Source of the DNA: Caryophanales bacterium UBA6331
GTDB lineage: Bacteria; Bacillota_I; Bacilli_A; RF39; UBA660
Assembly (NCBI GenBank): GCA_002438065.1
Contig: DJSP01000052.1
Coordinates: 4,926-21,138, forward strand
Direction: 5' to 3'
Length of the DNA stretch: 16,213 nucleotides
Notes under the pieces: generated by a model
Seen by the model: only the letters and a program-made list of their open reading frames with translations
Told to the model about the DNA's origin: nothing
Databases searched by the model: none
Shown here: one piece after another, positions 1 to 8,068 of the stretch
Position numbering within the stretch: the stretch's first letter is position 1
Layout of the letters: each line of letters opens with the position of its first letter
Position numbers and translations under genes: made by a program

Positions 1-93
1 TATTTATTAATTAAATTAAGTTCTGATTCTAAATTATTTACAATAACACCTATTGATAAAAATATATATGATGGAGTTATAAATGGAAAATAA
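1..93 (+). CDS. C-terminal end of an unidentified protein (partial)
   Basis: A reading frame is open from the first base and ends with TAA at 91-93, giving 30 residues that finish in DGVINGK. It overlaps the next gene by 11 bases, which is typical of translationally coupled operon genes and is the main reason to believe it. The visible tail is a mix of short hydrophobic stretches and polar turns, consistent with the end of a beta-rich domain, but is too short to place in a family. By context it may belong to the same envelope or secretion module as the three genes downstream. Confidence 0.5.
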   Translation, partial: YLLIKLSSDSKLFTITPIDKNIYDGVINGK

Positions 94-553
94 AAATAAT
101 AATTGGTTTGTTGTAATAATTAGTTTCTTAGTTATTGTGGGAACATTAATTTTTAGTCTATTATATAATAAAGCAAAAAATAAAAGTAATACATTTAATG
201 AATTTGATGAATATTTTCATGATTATAAGGTTAATGAAGTTCAAAGAATTTATGTTTCTTTAGAAGAAGTGGCAAATAAGTATTTAGCAGATACAGTATC
301 AGATATTGTATATAATCCAAAAGATATATATTATAAATTAGATGAGACAACTAAAGAAAAATATCAAACTTATGAAGAATTTGATCATATGATATCAAGA
401 ATTAAAACAATTAAATTTTTAAATGCTAGGGTAAAAAATTATTCTTCGGGAGTAATTGATGGAAAAAGATCTATTTATGTAATTGATGAAGATGATAATA
501 AATTTGTTTTTATAGAAAATAGTATTAATAATTATTTAATAAGAATTAATTAG
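83..553 (+). CDS. Single-pass membrane protein, possible NTF2/VirB8-like outer domain
   Basis: The 156-residue protein has a short polar N-terminus, one strongly hydrophobic segment at about residues 8-27, then an extracytoplasmic domain. That domain begins with helices (about residues 50-105) and ends in several strands (about 110-156). One transmembrane helix followed by a small helix-then-sheet domain is the layout of VirB8/TcpC-type type IV secretion proteins, which carry an NTF2-like fold. No sequence motif proves this, so the family call is inference. GGAG at 73-76 sits six bases before the ATG, which lies inside the preceding gene. The stop codon TAG overlaps the AGGAGGAG ribosome site of the next gene, so the two are surely cotranscribed. 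It could equally be an unrelated lineage-specific anchored protein. Confidence 0.65.
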   Translation: MENKNNNWFVVIISFLVIVGTLIFSLLYNKAKNKSNTFNEFDEYFHDYKVNEVQRIYVSLEEVANKYLADTVSDIVYNPKDIYYKLDETTKEKYQTYEEFDHMISRIKTIKFLNARVKNYSSGVIDGKRSIYVIDEDDNKFVFIENSINNYLIRIN

Positions 554-567
554 GAGGAGTTTAATAC

Positions 568-1725
568 ATGAATGATGACTATGAACTTTTAGATAATGAT
601 ATTGAAGAATTAGATGATAGTAGTATTCCTAATTTAACTACTCAAAAATCAATTTCAAGAAAAAATATACCAAACTATCAAAGTTATTATAGAAAAAAAG
701 TTGATTTAACTAAACAAATTCCAAAAAATAATGGTTCTATGAATAAATTAAAAAATAATTATTTAAGTAAAAAAATAATTACTAATGGTAATACAGGTAA
801 CAATAACGATTACAATAATAATCAACAAAATGATGAACAAAATAGTAATACCTCATCATTAAATGATAAAAATCAAAGTATTAGTCAAAATAATAATAAT
901 AGTAATAAAACTAAGAATATTTTAAATGGTTTTCTTAGTAAAGGAAAATCAAATAGTAAAAATTTAATAAGTTTATTTGGGAATGGTAAAGGTAATGGTA
1001 AATTAAATTTATTAAAAATAAAAATTTTTTTAGGTATTGGTGGGGTAGTATTTATATTATTTATTTTTATCTTTATTATTGTTTTCTTGGATTCTGCTAT
1101 GAACAATTTTTTAAATATTTTAAATTGGAATTTTGGCTCTAGTGATCCTATTGATAGCGATGTTGATTATTCTCATGATGACACTGAAACTAAAATTAAT
1201 GATAGTTTAGTAACAATAATAGGAGAAGATGGAATTAAAAGTTTAACTGATAAAATTAATAATTCTGGTGAAAATTGTACCGGAACTGGAATTGCTACTA
1301 AAGTATTAACTTTAATAGACGAATTAAATAGTCATAATTTTAGAATTCCTTATGGTGGAAAAAATGATGATAGTTTAATTGTTAATCCAAATTGGGGAAA
1401 AGATTCTGATGGTGGTATTCATGGATTTTATGATGAAACATTAATTAATTGGGCATTAAATGCTGGCAATGTTAAAAATGTTGCTAATAAATTAAGTGAT
1501 TATAAAAATCTTGCTGAAAAAATTGATATTGAATATGGTAATCCGGGAGATATAATTATATATGGGGCTAAGGTATATATGATACTTCAGAATACTGGCT
1601 CTTCAATAACAGCAGCTTACGTTACTGGTGGTGGATTAACTTACAAAAAGTTTACATTAGATGCTCTAAAGCCATATGATGTTTACAATATGAATTTATA
1701 TTATTCTAGTAATTGTAATAATTGA
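568..1725 (+). CDS. Membrane-anchored NlpC/P60-like protein with apparently lost active site
   Basis: This 385-residue protein has three parts. First comes a polar, Asn/Ser/Lys-rich cytoplasmic region with Asn runs (1-150). One transmembrane helix follows (about 153-174), then an outer domain (about 235-380). The outer domain keeps NlpC/P60 landmarks: IPYGGK near 260, NPNWGK at 273-278, a WAL helix at 295-297, and a PGDI turn at 326-329. Aligned by eye to the family motif GLDCSGFVxWAL, residues 286-297 read GFYDETLINWAL, which puts Asp289 at the catalytic Cys. The catalytic His position after the GD turn is about Lys335. The peptidase is therefore probably inactive and may serve as a binding or structural domain, perhaps at a VirB1-like position in a secretion machine. 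A strong AGGAGGAG site precedes the ATG. The stop is TGA. Confidence 0.75.
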   Translation: MNDDYELLDNDIEELDDSSIPNLTTQKSISRKNIPNYQSYYRKKVDLTKQIPKNNGSMNKLKNNYLSKKIITNGNTGNNNDYNNNQQNDEQNSNTSSLNDKNQSISQNNNNSNKTKNILNGFLSKGKSNSKNLISLFGNGKGNGKLNLLKIKIFLGIGGVVFILFIFIFIIVFLDSAMNNFLNILNWNFGSSDPIDSDVDYSHDDTETKINDSLVTIIGEDGIKSLTDKINNSGENCTGTGIATKVLTLIDELNSHNFRIPYGGKNDDSLIVNPNWGKDSDGGIHGFYDETLINWALNAGNVKNVANKLSDYKNLAEKIDIEYGNPGDIIIYGAKVYMILQNTGSSITAAYVTGGGLTYKKFTLDALKPYDVYNMNLYYSSNCNN

Positions 1726-1750
1726 ATTAAAAATAATTATAGTGTATAAT
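1722..1750 (+). promoter_or_regulatory. Sigma-A promoter for the coupling protein gene
   Basis: TTGAAT (1722-1727), a 17-base spacer and a perfect TATAAT (1745-1750). The -35 box overlaps the TGA stop of the preceding gene. Predicted start near 1757, leaving a leader of about 19 bases that contains the GGGAG ribosome site. Confidence 0.65.
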
Positions 1751-1775
1751 TTAAAAGAGAAGAGAGGGAGTTAAC

Positions 1776-4022
1776 GTGAAGTTTAGAATATCTTCAAAAG
1801 ATTTAATGATGTTTGTCATTTATAGTATATTTTTACTTTTTTTATGTTCACTGGCAGTACTTAATTTATCATCTTTGCTGAATGAAGGCAAATTGTATGG
1901 TATTAACTTTTTTGCAGGATTTTTCCCTCCATATTTGTTACCAACTTTATTAGTGTTTTTTGCTGTATTAGTATCAATATTTTTAAGTGTTTCATCATAT
2001 ATTTTTGATCATGAGAAAGGAACTGGTATTGGTCTTAAAATAGGAGAAAAAGAAGATGAAAAGGGATATACTAGATTTGCAACTGAAAAGGAAATGAAAA
2101 ATGCTGATGATGTTAAAAAAGTAGTAATTAGTAGTTTGGATGCCGATGCGGCTGGTGTTCCACTTGTAAATGATGGAAAAGATATGTGGGTTGATGATGG
2201 CTCTTTTCATAGTTTAGTAATAGGTTCTACTGGTAATGGTAAGAGTCAATGTGTTGTAGAGCCAATGATTGAGAGTTTAGGCCGTAAGGGTGAATCAATG
2301 ATTATAACAGATCCTAAAGGAGAACTTTATAGAGATCATGCTAACTTTTTAAGAAGTAAAGGTTATAATATAATTACTTTAAATTTTAGAGATCCTCAAA
2401 TGGGTAATGCTTGGAATCCTTTAGCAATTCCTTATGATTTATTTAAACAAGGTAATGAAGATAAAGCAATTGAACTTTTAAAAGATGTATCATTTAATAT
2501 GGTTAATGATCCAAAAGCTAGTGATCCTTTCTGGGGAAATGCTAGTATGGGATACTTTAATGGACTTGCTCTTGGATTATTTCAAGATGCTGAAGAAAAA
2601 TATATTAATATAAATTCAATAAACTATATGGCAGCTGTTGGAGAAGAAAGTTTTGCTCCAAGTAATTATGCTACAGCTTACTTTGATTTAAAAGGTAAAG
2701 ACTCAACTGCTTATAACTTTGCTAAGTCAACAATTACTGGTCCAACTGAAACTCGAACTAGTGTCTTATCTGTTTTTAGTGAAAAGATGGAAAAGTTTAC
2801 TACACAGAAGAATTTAAGTGAAATGCTTTCTTATAGTGATTTTGATATGCGTAGTATTGGTCAAGAAAAAACAGCATTATTTATTGTAATTCATGATGAA
2901 AAAACAACATATCATCCACTTGCAACTATTTTTTTAAAACAGGCTTATGAAGTTTTAGTTGATGTTGCACATAAATCACCAAAAGGTAAACTTCCGATAA
3001 GAACAAACTTTATTTTAGATGAGTTTGCTAATATGCCACCACTTAAAGATGTAACAGCAATGGTTTCAGCAGCACGTTCAAGAAATATTAGATTTACCTT
3101 TATTATTCAAGGATTTTCACAATTAAATGATGTATATGGAAAAGAACAAGCTGATACTATTAAAGGTAATTGTGGTAATAAAATCTTTATTAATAGTAGT
3201 GATTTAGCTGATTTGGAAGAAATTAGTAAATTGTGTGGGGAAGCAAAGTCTAAGGAAAAAGAAAAGACTGCATCTCGTCCATTATTAACAGCAAGCGATT
3301 TACAAAAATTAAAAAAATTCCAAGTTGTTATTTTAAGACAAAGAATGAATCCATTTAAAACTAAATTGACGCCAAGCTTTCAAATAAATTGGGGACATGG
3401 GGATGAAGAATCTAAATTTGTAGAAAGAATACCAAGAGAAGTATCAATTTTTGATTTTAGAGAGTATGTTAGAGAAGAGAAAAAGAAAAAGTTATTTGGT
3501 AATATGAATAGTATGAGTGGGATGCCAAATCAGAATGGTTTTGGCTCAGGAACTCCATTAGGAAATATATTTGAAGGATTAAATAAACCAAATAATAATA
3601 ATCCATTTGGAGGATTTAATAATCCTTTTGGTTCAAATAAACAAGGAAATCCAAACTTAGATAAAACTGATGTCTTAGATTTAAGTGAATTACAAAATCA
3701 AATGAAAAAACCAAATAATAATTCAGGTATGTTTGATGGCGGTATGGATATTGATAGTTTAGTTAAAAAAATAGATGCTAAAATAGCTGAACTTGAAAAA
3801 GAAGAACAAGAGGAAAAGGCTAAACAAAATAATTTAGAAAATAATAAAATTACAGATTATGATAAATTAGATACTACAATGGTAGAAAAGTTTGATGATT
3901 TCTTTAAAAAGGATAATAATAGTAATTCTAAAGAAGAGCCTAAAGTGGTAGTTGATAAAGATAGTGTTGTTGTTGGTACTGACAATGATGATGAATATTT
4001 TGATGATTTCTTTAATGAATAA
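1776..4022 (+). CDS. VirD4/TraG-family type IV coupling ATPase
   Basis: The 748-residue protein would be the hexameric inner-membrane ATPase that brings substrates to a type IV secretion channel. Two N-terminal transmembrane helices (about 9-33 and 47-73) precede a large RecA-like domain. Walker A is GSTGNGKS at 150-157, followed by TDPKGELY, a motif typical of TraG/VirD4 proteins. Walker B is ILDEF with Asp415 and Glu416, followed by a conserved SAARSRN segment and an IIQGFSQL stretch. After about residue 550 comes a tail unlike the core: Asn/Gly/Phe/Pro-rich sequence, a charged coiled stretch near 670-690, and an acidic end with two FDDFF motifs (706-710 and 742-746). Start is GTG at 1776, with GGGAG five bases upstream. 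No relaxase gene is visible, so whether it moves DNA or protein is unknown. Confidence 0.93.
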   Translation: MKFRISSKDLMMFVIYSIFLLFLCSLAVLNLSSLLNEGKLYGINFFAGFFPPYLLPTLLVFFAVLVSIFLSVSSYIFDHEKGTGIGLKIGEKEDEKGYTRFATEKEMKNADDVKKVVISSLDADAAGVPLVNDGKDMWVDDGSFHSLVIGSTGNGKSQCVVEPMIESLGRKGESMIITDPKGELYRDHANFLRSKGYNIITLNFRDPQMGNAWNPLAIPYDLFKQGNEDKAIELLKDVSFNMVNDPKASDPFWGNASMGYFNGLALGLFQDAEEKYININSINYMAAVGEESFAPSNYATAYFDLKGKDSTAYNFAKSTITGPTETRTSVLSVFSEKMEKFTTQKNLSEMLSYSDFDMRSIGQEKTALFIVIHDEKTTYHPLATIFLKQAYEVLVDVAHKSPKGKLPIRTNFILDEFANMPPLKDVTAMVSAARSRNIRFTFIIQGFSQLNDVYGKEQADTIKGNCGNKIFINSSDLADLEEISKLCGEAKSKEKEKTASRPLLTASDLQKLKKFQVVILRQRMNPFKTKLTPSFQINWGHGDEESKFVERIPREVSIFDFREYVREEKKKKLFGNMNSMSGMPNQNGFGSGTPLGNIFEGLNKPNNNNPFGGFNNPFGSNKQGNPNLDKTDVLDLSELQNQMKKPNNNSGMFDGGMDIDSLVKKIDAKIAELEKEEQEEKAKQNNLENNKITDYDKLDTTMVEKFDDFFKKDNNSNSKEEPKVVVDKDSVVVGTDNDDEYFDDFFNE

Positions 4023-4032
4023 TAAAAATTAA

Positions 4033-4061
4033 TTGAAGTTTAATTTGATTTTTAGTAATAT
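4033..4061 (+). promoter_or_regulatory. Possible promoter for the TasA-like pair
   Basis: TTGAAG (4033-4038), 17 bases, TAATAT (4056-4061). The predicted start near 4068 is directly before the AGGTG ribosome site at 4071-4075. The in-frame TTG at 4033 is better explained as this -35 box than as a start codon. The match is moderate in AT-rich DNA; readthrough from the coupling protein gene is also possible, because no terminator separates them. Confidence 0.4.
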
Positions 4062-4083
4062 TAATATAGAAGGTGATATGCTT

Positions 4084-4674
4084 GTGAGTAAATCTAATTT
4101 TGTAATGATTTGTATAAGTTTTGTTGCATTAATAATTCTTTTTACCTTTGGTGTAACTTATTCTTATTTTTCACCAACATTTATAAATGGCAATTCAACT
4201 TCTAATATAGATTTGACTAGTGGTAAAATGATTATAAATTTTACAGATAAAAATTCAAACATAGTGTTTAGTAATGTTATACCTGGTCCTACAAATTCTG
4301 TAAGTGATGCTATATTAAGTAAAAGTTTTGTGGTAAGTGGAACGAATACAACTGAGTTAAAAATGGAATATAAATTAAATTTAGTAGTTACTAATAATGA
4401 ATTTGATAATAATGATATAGGATATATTTTAATAGGTAAAAATAATAGTAATGGTGTAATTGTTACTAATGCTAAAAGTTCTTTTACATCAAGTGGTATT
4501 AGTAAAATAAGTAAAGGAACTAATTTAAAAATAGATTTAGGAACTGGTTATTTTACTAAAAGTAGTAATCAAATAAATCATGAATATACATTATATTTGT
4601 TCTTTATTGAGACTAACCAAGAACAAAATGGTGTTGATTGTAATTTTAATGCTTATTTAGGTTTAAGCGTTTAG
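4084..4674 (+). CDS. TasA/camelysin-like secreted protein, first of two paralogues
   Basis: The chosen start is GTG at 4084, eight bases after AGGTG at 4071-4075, giving 196 residues. ATG 4078 is too close to that site and TTG 4033 lacks one. A hydrophobic signal or anchor (about residues 5-24) ends in a TYSYF segment, like the TSFAYM segment of the next protein. The rest is Asn/Ser/Thr-rich, beta-sheet sequence of about 170 residues with a single Cys near the end. It shares a clear pattern with its neighbour: SGKMIINF near the start, SGTNTTE then YKLNL in the middle, and IDLGTGYF then YTLYLFF near the end. This resembles TasA/camelysin (peptidase M73 family) proteins, which are filament-forming matrix components secreted by SipW-type signal peptidases. 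No such peptidase gene lies in the window. The family call is moderate. Confidence 0.7.
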   Translation: MSKSNFVMICISFVALIILFTFGVTYSYFSPTFINGNSTSNIDLTSGKMIINFTDKNSNIVFSNVIPGPTNSVSDAILSKSFVVSGTNTTELKMEYKLNLVVTNNEFDNNDIGYILIGKNNSNGVIVTNAKSSFTSSGISKISKGTNLKIDLGTGYFTKSSNQINHEYTLYLFFIETNQEQNGVDCNFNAYLGLSV

Positions 4675-4690
4675 AAGAAGGAGAGTTAAT

Positions 4691-5254
4691 ATGACAAAGA
4701 TGAATAAAACATTATTAGGGGTAATGATAGTTGCTATTATTGTAGTTATAACTATTGGAACTAGTTTTGCTTATATGACTGATAATTTATCAGGAAGTAT
4801 AGATATGGATGTTATTAATGTGGCAAATGGAAAAATGGTTGTTACATATCAAGGTAATAGTGCAGTGTTTAAATCAAGTGATTATGAAATATCCGATAAT
4901 TTAGTTGGTTCAAAAACATTTTCAATTACAGGAACAAATAATAGTAATGATGATATACTAACTTATAAATTATTTCTTGATGTTAACTATAATGAATATG
5001 CTGATAATGAAATATATTTTATTCTTGGTGGTAAAACTGATGGAAATGGTAAAATTACAGAAAAAGCAGATGCTAAAACTAAATATTATTTAAATAATTT
5101 AAAAGGTGTTAGTACAATAGATTTAGGGGATGGATTCTTTAGTACTGATACTGAAAGTAGTGTTCATACATATATAATTTATTATTATAGTAATAATGCT
5201 AAGAAAAATAAGAAGTTTGAAACTAAAATAAGATTTAGTGCGGTAAATGAATAA
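4691..5254 (+). CDS. TasA/camelysin-like secreted protein, second paralogue
   Basis: This is the 187-residue tandem paralogue of the previous gene. GAAGGAGAG lies close before the ATG, and the 16-base gap indicates cotranscription. An N-terminal hydrophobic segment (about 6-26) ends in TSFAYM, as in SipW-dependent TasA/camelysin signals. The mature part repeats the pattern of its neighbour: NGKMVVTY, ITGTNNSN, YKLFLDV, FILGGKTDGNG, IDLGDGFFS and HTYIIYYY. Sequence identity is limited but the order is preserved, so this is an old duplication rather than a recent one. It has no Cys and no cell-wall sorting signal, so it would be released or held by its N-terminal helix. A strong terminator follows immediately. 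Likely a surface filament or matrix subunit; function not shown. Confidence 0.7.
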   Translation: MTKMNKTLLGVMIVAIIVVITIGTSFAYMTDNLSGSIDMDVINVANGKMVVTYQGNSAVFKSSDYEISDNLVGSKTFSITGTNNSNDDILTYKLFLDVNYNEYADNEIYFILGGKTDGNGKITEKADAKTKYYLNNLKGVSTIDLGDGFFSTDTESSVHTYIIYYYSNNAKKNKKFETKIRFSAVNE

Positions 5255-5255
5255 T

Positions 5256-5285
5256 AATCAGATTATTAATCTGATTTTTTCTTTT
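5256..5285 (+). terminator. Intrinsic terminator after the TasA-like pair
   Basis: Perfect 9-bp stem AATCAGATT (5256-5264) and AATCTGATT (5268-5276), three-base loop, followed by TTTTCTTTT. It starts two bases after the stop codon and closes the 1-5254 block. Confidence 0.9.
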
Positions 5286-5292
5286 CTATAAA

Positions 5293-5322
5293 TTGCTACA
5301 AACATTTATTATATGATATACT
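5293..5322 (+). promoter_or_regulatory. Extended -10 promoter for the 5343 gene
   Basis: TTGCTA (5293-5298), 18 bases, and TGATATACT (5314-5322), an extended -10 with TG one base before TATACT. Predicted start near 5329, where AAGGT (5329-5333) supplies the ribosome site for the ATG at 5343. Confidence 0.65.
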
Positions 5323-5342
5323 TACCATAAGGTTGTGATTAT

Positions 5343-7241
5343 ATGGATAGTGTTACAAAAAGAAAAATAATTAATTCTAGTAAGAGTGAATTTCTGGATT
5401 TTTTAGAAAATAATTATAATGGAGAAATCCTTAACTTATTAGATGATGAAGGTATTGAACTTTTAAAAAGGTATAATTATATAGAAGATAGAATTACATA
5501 CATTTTAAATTATTCCAATTATGTAAATTCTTTATTTAATAATCAAAAATTTTTAGATTTATTTTTAAGCACTGATATTTCTAAATACTATGCAACCTTA
5601 AAAAAGCTAAATAGTAAAACATATGATTTAATAATAAATAGATGTTTAGAACTTAATAAAAATGCAGATTATATTGGTCAGTTAATTAGTTATTTTAATA
5701 AAGATTATCAATTAAAATTTATTGATAGATATGATTATCCTAACGATTTAATATATGAAATGTTAAAGAAAAAGCCTAATTTACTTGGTAGAAAAATATT
5801 AGAAAAATATAATATAGATTTATTATCACATAATATATCGATTGGTAATTTGGTAGCTGCTGGTAAATCTCTTTCGTTTGAGGATATGACTAAAAGAAAG
5901 GGATATTCATATGTTAATTCTCACGGAGAAGTTTTCTATTTATCCTCTGATTTGTTAAATATGGCTGTTGCCAAAAAATTATGGAATGAGGTAAATGTTT
6001 ATGAATATAGATTCTTGATTAATGAAGCTAATTTTTGTGGTGATCCAACTAACTTAAATAATTATGCTAAAATTAAAGAGGAAGAATTTATTTTAAATAC
6101 TGATTACCCTGAAACATACCAAAATATTATTGATATGATAAAAAAATTAAGCAACTTAGATGCTAAGTCTAATGAATATCATGATATTTTTAGAAATTTA
6201 ATAAGACAAATTCAAATATTTCCTAATGAATATACTAATCTTAGAGAGCTTATATTTAATGATGAATTTACTGAAGCAATTAATTTAATCAATAAAACAT
6301 TAGATGAGAAAAAATCAGATTATATTATAGATTATCATTTTGAAGAAAATTATTATAATATTATGTATGATTTGAGAGAATTATTAAATTATTATTATGC
6401 TGGGAATATAGATATTCCTGAAGATAGACTTTATTTATATCAACAAATAGTAAATATAGATGTGTTATCAGCAAAAGAAAAAATCGAGTTACATAATGAG
6501 TTAAAACAATATAATATGATGGAAATTTTCTATGACGATATGTCATTTGCTCGAAAAAAAGTAAGAGAAGCGTTAAAAGATTATGCTATGGTTAAAGATG
6601 AACTTATAAAATATAAAGATGAAGAACTATCTAATGAATATGGTGTTGATGTTTATAATATCTATGATAGCCCATTTTTTGCTATAGTTAAATCAGGAAT
6701 CAGATTTGAAGATAGTTTGCCGGTAGGACATTCTTATTCTTTAGTAGGAAATGGTTGTATATCTGTGTTTGGTAGTTTAAAAAACTCTAATACTTATGTT
6801 TATGATGCTAGTGATTTAAATCCGGAACAAATTGTTCATATATTTCCAAAAGATTCTTATACTTTGTATCAGCCATTTAGTTTTACAGAAAAAGCAACAG
6901 ATAGAGTAGAACAACTTATGATGCCTGATGAATTACTTTATAATAAAAGAACGTATAATGAGGTATTAATATTAGAACAAGGAAGTATGCAAACTGATAT
7001 AGATTCTAGAATACCTAAATTAAAAAGAATTGCGTTATATTGTGTTGATCAAATTACTGCTAAAGATGTTGAAATAGCAAAAATACATGATGTTGGAATT
7101 ATGCTTATTAATTCTAAGAAGTATAATAAAGGAATTGAAATGCCACCAAGTATTTATAGACATCTTAAAAATGATGATTTTAATACATATATGCAAAGTG
7201 GTGCTTCTTATGAAATTGAGGAACATAAGAAAAATAGATAA
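5343..7241 (+). CDS. Large protein of unknown function
   Basis: I do not recognise a family for this 632-residue protein. It has no signal peptide and no transmembrane segment, so it is probably cytoplasmic. Residues 1-175 are Leu/Asn/Tyr-rich helical sequence. A central part includes YEYRFLINEANFCGDP near 225 and a helical region to about 440. The C-terminal 190 residues look like a distinct mixed alpha/beta domain: DSLPVGHSYSLVG with His463, a YDASDLNP segment near 482, YNEVLIL at 538-544, and two hydrophobic strands reading RIALYCVD and VGIMLINS. The strand order recalls a small Rossmann-like or flavodoxin-like unit, but this is weak. The gene is first in a unit with the radical SAM enzyme 14 bases downstream, so it could be that enzyme's substrate or partner. 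It is not a membrane or secretion protein by sequence. Confidence 0.85.
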   Translation: MDSVTKRKIINSSKSEFLDFLENNYNGEILNLLDDEGIELLKRYNYIEDRITYILNYSNYVNSLFNNQKFLDLFLSTDISKYYATLKKLNSKTYDLIINRCLELNKNADYIGQLISYFNKDYQLKFIDRYDYPNDLIYEMLKKKPNLLGRKILEKYNIDLLSHNISIGNLVAAGKSLSFEDMTKRKGYSYVNSHGEVFYLSSDLLNMAVAKKLWNEVNVYEYRFLINEANFCGDPTNLNNYAKIKEEEFILNTDYPETYQNIIDMIKKLSNLDAKSNEYHDIFRNLIRQIQIFPNEYTNLRELIFNDEFTEAINLINKTLDEKKSDYIIDYHFEENYYNIMYDLRELLNYYYAGNIDIPEDRLYLYQQIVNIDVLSAKEKIELHNELKQYNMMEIFYDDMSFARKKVREALKDYAMVKDELIKYKDEELSNEYGVDVYNIYDSPFFAIVKSGIRFEDSLPVGHSYSLVGNGCISVFGSLKNSNTYVYDASDLNPEQIVHIFPKDSYTLYQPFSFTEKATDRVEQLMMPDELLYNKRTYNEVLILEQGSMQTDIDSRIPKLKRIALYCVDQITAKDVEIAKIHDVGIMLINSKKYNKGIEMPPSIYRHLKNDDFNTYMQSGASYEIEEHKKNR

Positions 7242-7255
7242 AGAGGAAATAAAAT

Positions 7256-8047
7256 ATGTATAAAAGAGTATATATAGAAATAACTAATATATGTAATTTA
7301 AACTGCTCATTTTGTCCTAAAAGCGATAGAGATAAGAAAGTTATGACAGTACCTGAATTTGAAAATATTATTAATAAAATTAATGGTTATACTAAACATA
7401 TTTATTTACATGTTAAAGGAGAGCCTCTAATGCATCCTCATTTAGATAAAATAATTAAAATAGCAAATAAGAATAATATAAATGTAAATATAACCACTAA
7501 TGGAAGATTACTAAAAGATAAGTTAGATATTATAAATAATAATAAAATAAGACAAATAAATATCTCATTACATAGTTTTAATTCTTTGGATGAAGTAAAA
7601 GATATAGTTAAGTTATGTGATGGTATTAAGAATACATATATTAATTTTAGGTTATGGAACGACTTAGATAATAAAGAAATATTTGATTTTTTAGATGAAC
7701 ACTATGAAGTTAAAATGGATAGAAACTGTTTAAGAAATAATTTAAGTGATCACATATTTTTAAGTATTGATAAAGAATTTGATTGGCCTAGTATGAATAT
7801 ACCTGTTATTAGTATTAAAGGAACATGTAAAGCCTTAAAAGATCAAATTGGAATCCTTGTTAACGGAGATGTTGTTAGTTGTTGCTTAGATAATAATGGT
7901 GATAATAAATTAGGAAATATATTAAAGCAAGACTTAAATGAAATTATTAATTCTAGTAAATATCAAGAAATATTAAATGGGTTTAATAGACATGAATTAG
8001 TAAGTCCTTTATGCCAAAGATGTGGATATAGGGAAAGATTTAAATAG
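7256..8047 (+). CDS. Radical SAM enzyme with Twitch/SPASM-like C-terminus
   Basis: The 263-residue enzyme has the CX3CX2C motif that holds the catalytic 4Fe-4S cluster and binds S-adenosylmethionine (Cys13, Cys17, Cys20), followed by GEP at 55-57 and NITTNG near 78. The C-terminal third has Cys191, Cys209-Cys210, Cys253 and Cys256 in the spacing of a short auxiliary-cluster domain (Twitch or reduced SPASM), within a typical ILVNGDVVSCC and LGNI context. Such enzymes modify peptides, proteins or carbohydrates. The protein is shorter than full SPASM maturases, which usually exceed 350 residues. An AGAGG site stands before the ATG, and the 14-base gap links it to the unknown 632-residue gene upstream. 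No short precursor peptide gene was found nearby, so a RiPP role is not supported. Substrate unknown. Confidence 0.88.
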   Translation: MYKRVYIEITNICNLNCSFCPKSDRDKKVMTVPEFENIINKINGYTKHIYLHVKGEPLMHPHLDKIIKIANKNNINVNITTNGRLLKDKLDIINNNKIRQINISLHSFNSLDEVKDIVKLCDGIKNTYINFRLWNDLDNKEIFDFLDEHYEVKMDRNCLRNNLSDHIFLSIDKEFDWPSMNIPVISIKGTCKALKDQIGILVNGDVVSCCLDNNGDNKLGNILKQDLNEIINSSKYQEILNGFNRHELVSPLCQRCGYRERFK

Positions 8048-8068
8048 TCGAAATAAAGCATAATTTAT

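Noticed and set aside
885..1106. Minus-strand open frame of 73 codons
   Set aside because: Low-complexity shadow of the Asn-rich and membrane parts of the plus-strand gene, with no ribosome site. The same reasoning removes other antisense frames at 1995-2210, 6361-6546, 7035-7226, 8429-8683, 10189-10401 and 14083-14286.
1723..1725. Mollicute genetic code (TGA as Trp)
   Set aside because: TGA ends the 568-1725 gene directly at a promoter and the next gene's leader, and Trp is encoded by TGG throughout.
4033..4083. TTG 4033 (or ATG 4078) as start of the first TasA-like gene
   Set aside because: TTG 4033 has no ribosome site and fits a -35 box; ATG 4078 is two bases from AGGTG. GTG 4084 has normal spacing and gives an ordinary signal sequence.
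7256..8047. RiPP biosynthesis locus
   Set aside because: No short precursor reading frame with a ribosome site was found around the radical SAM gene.
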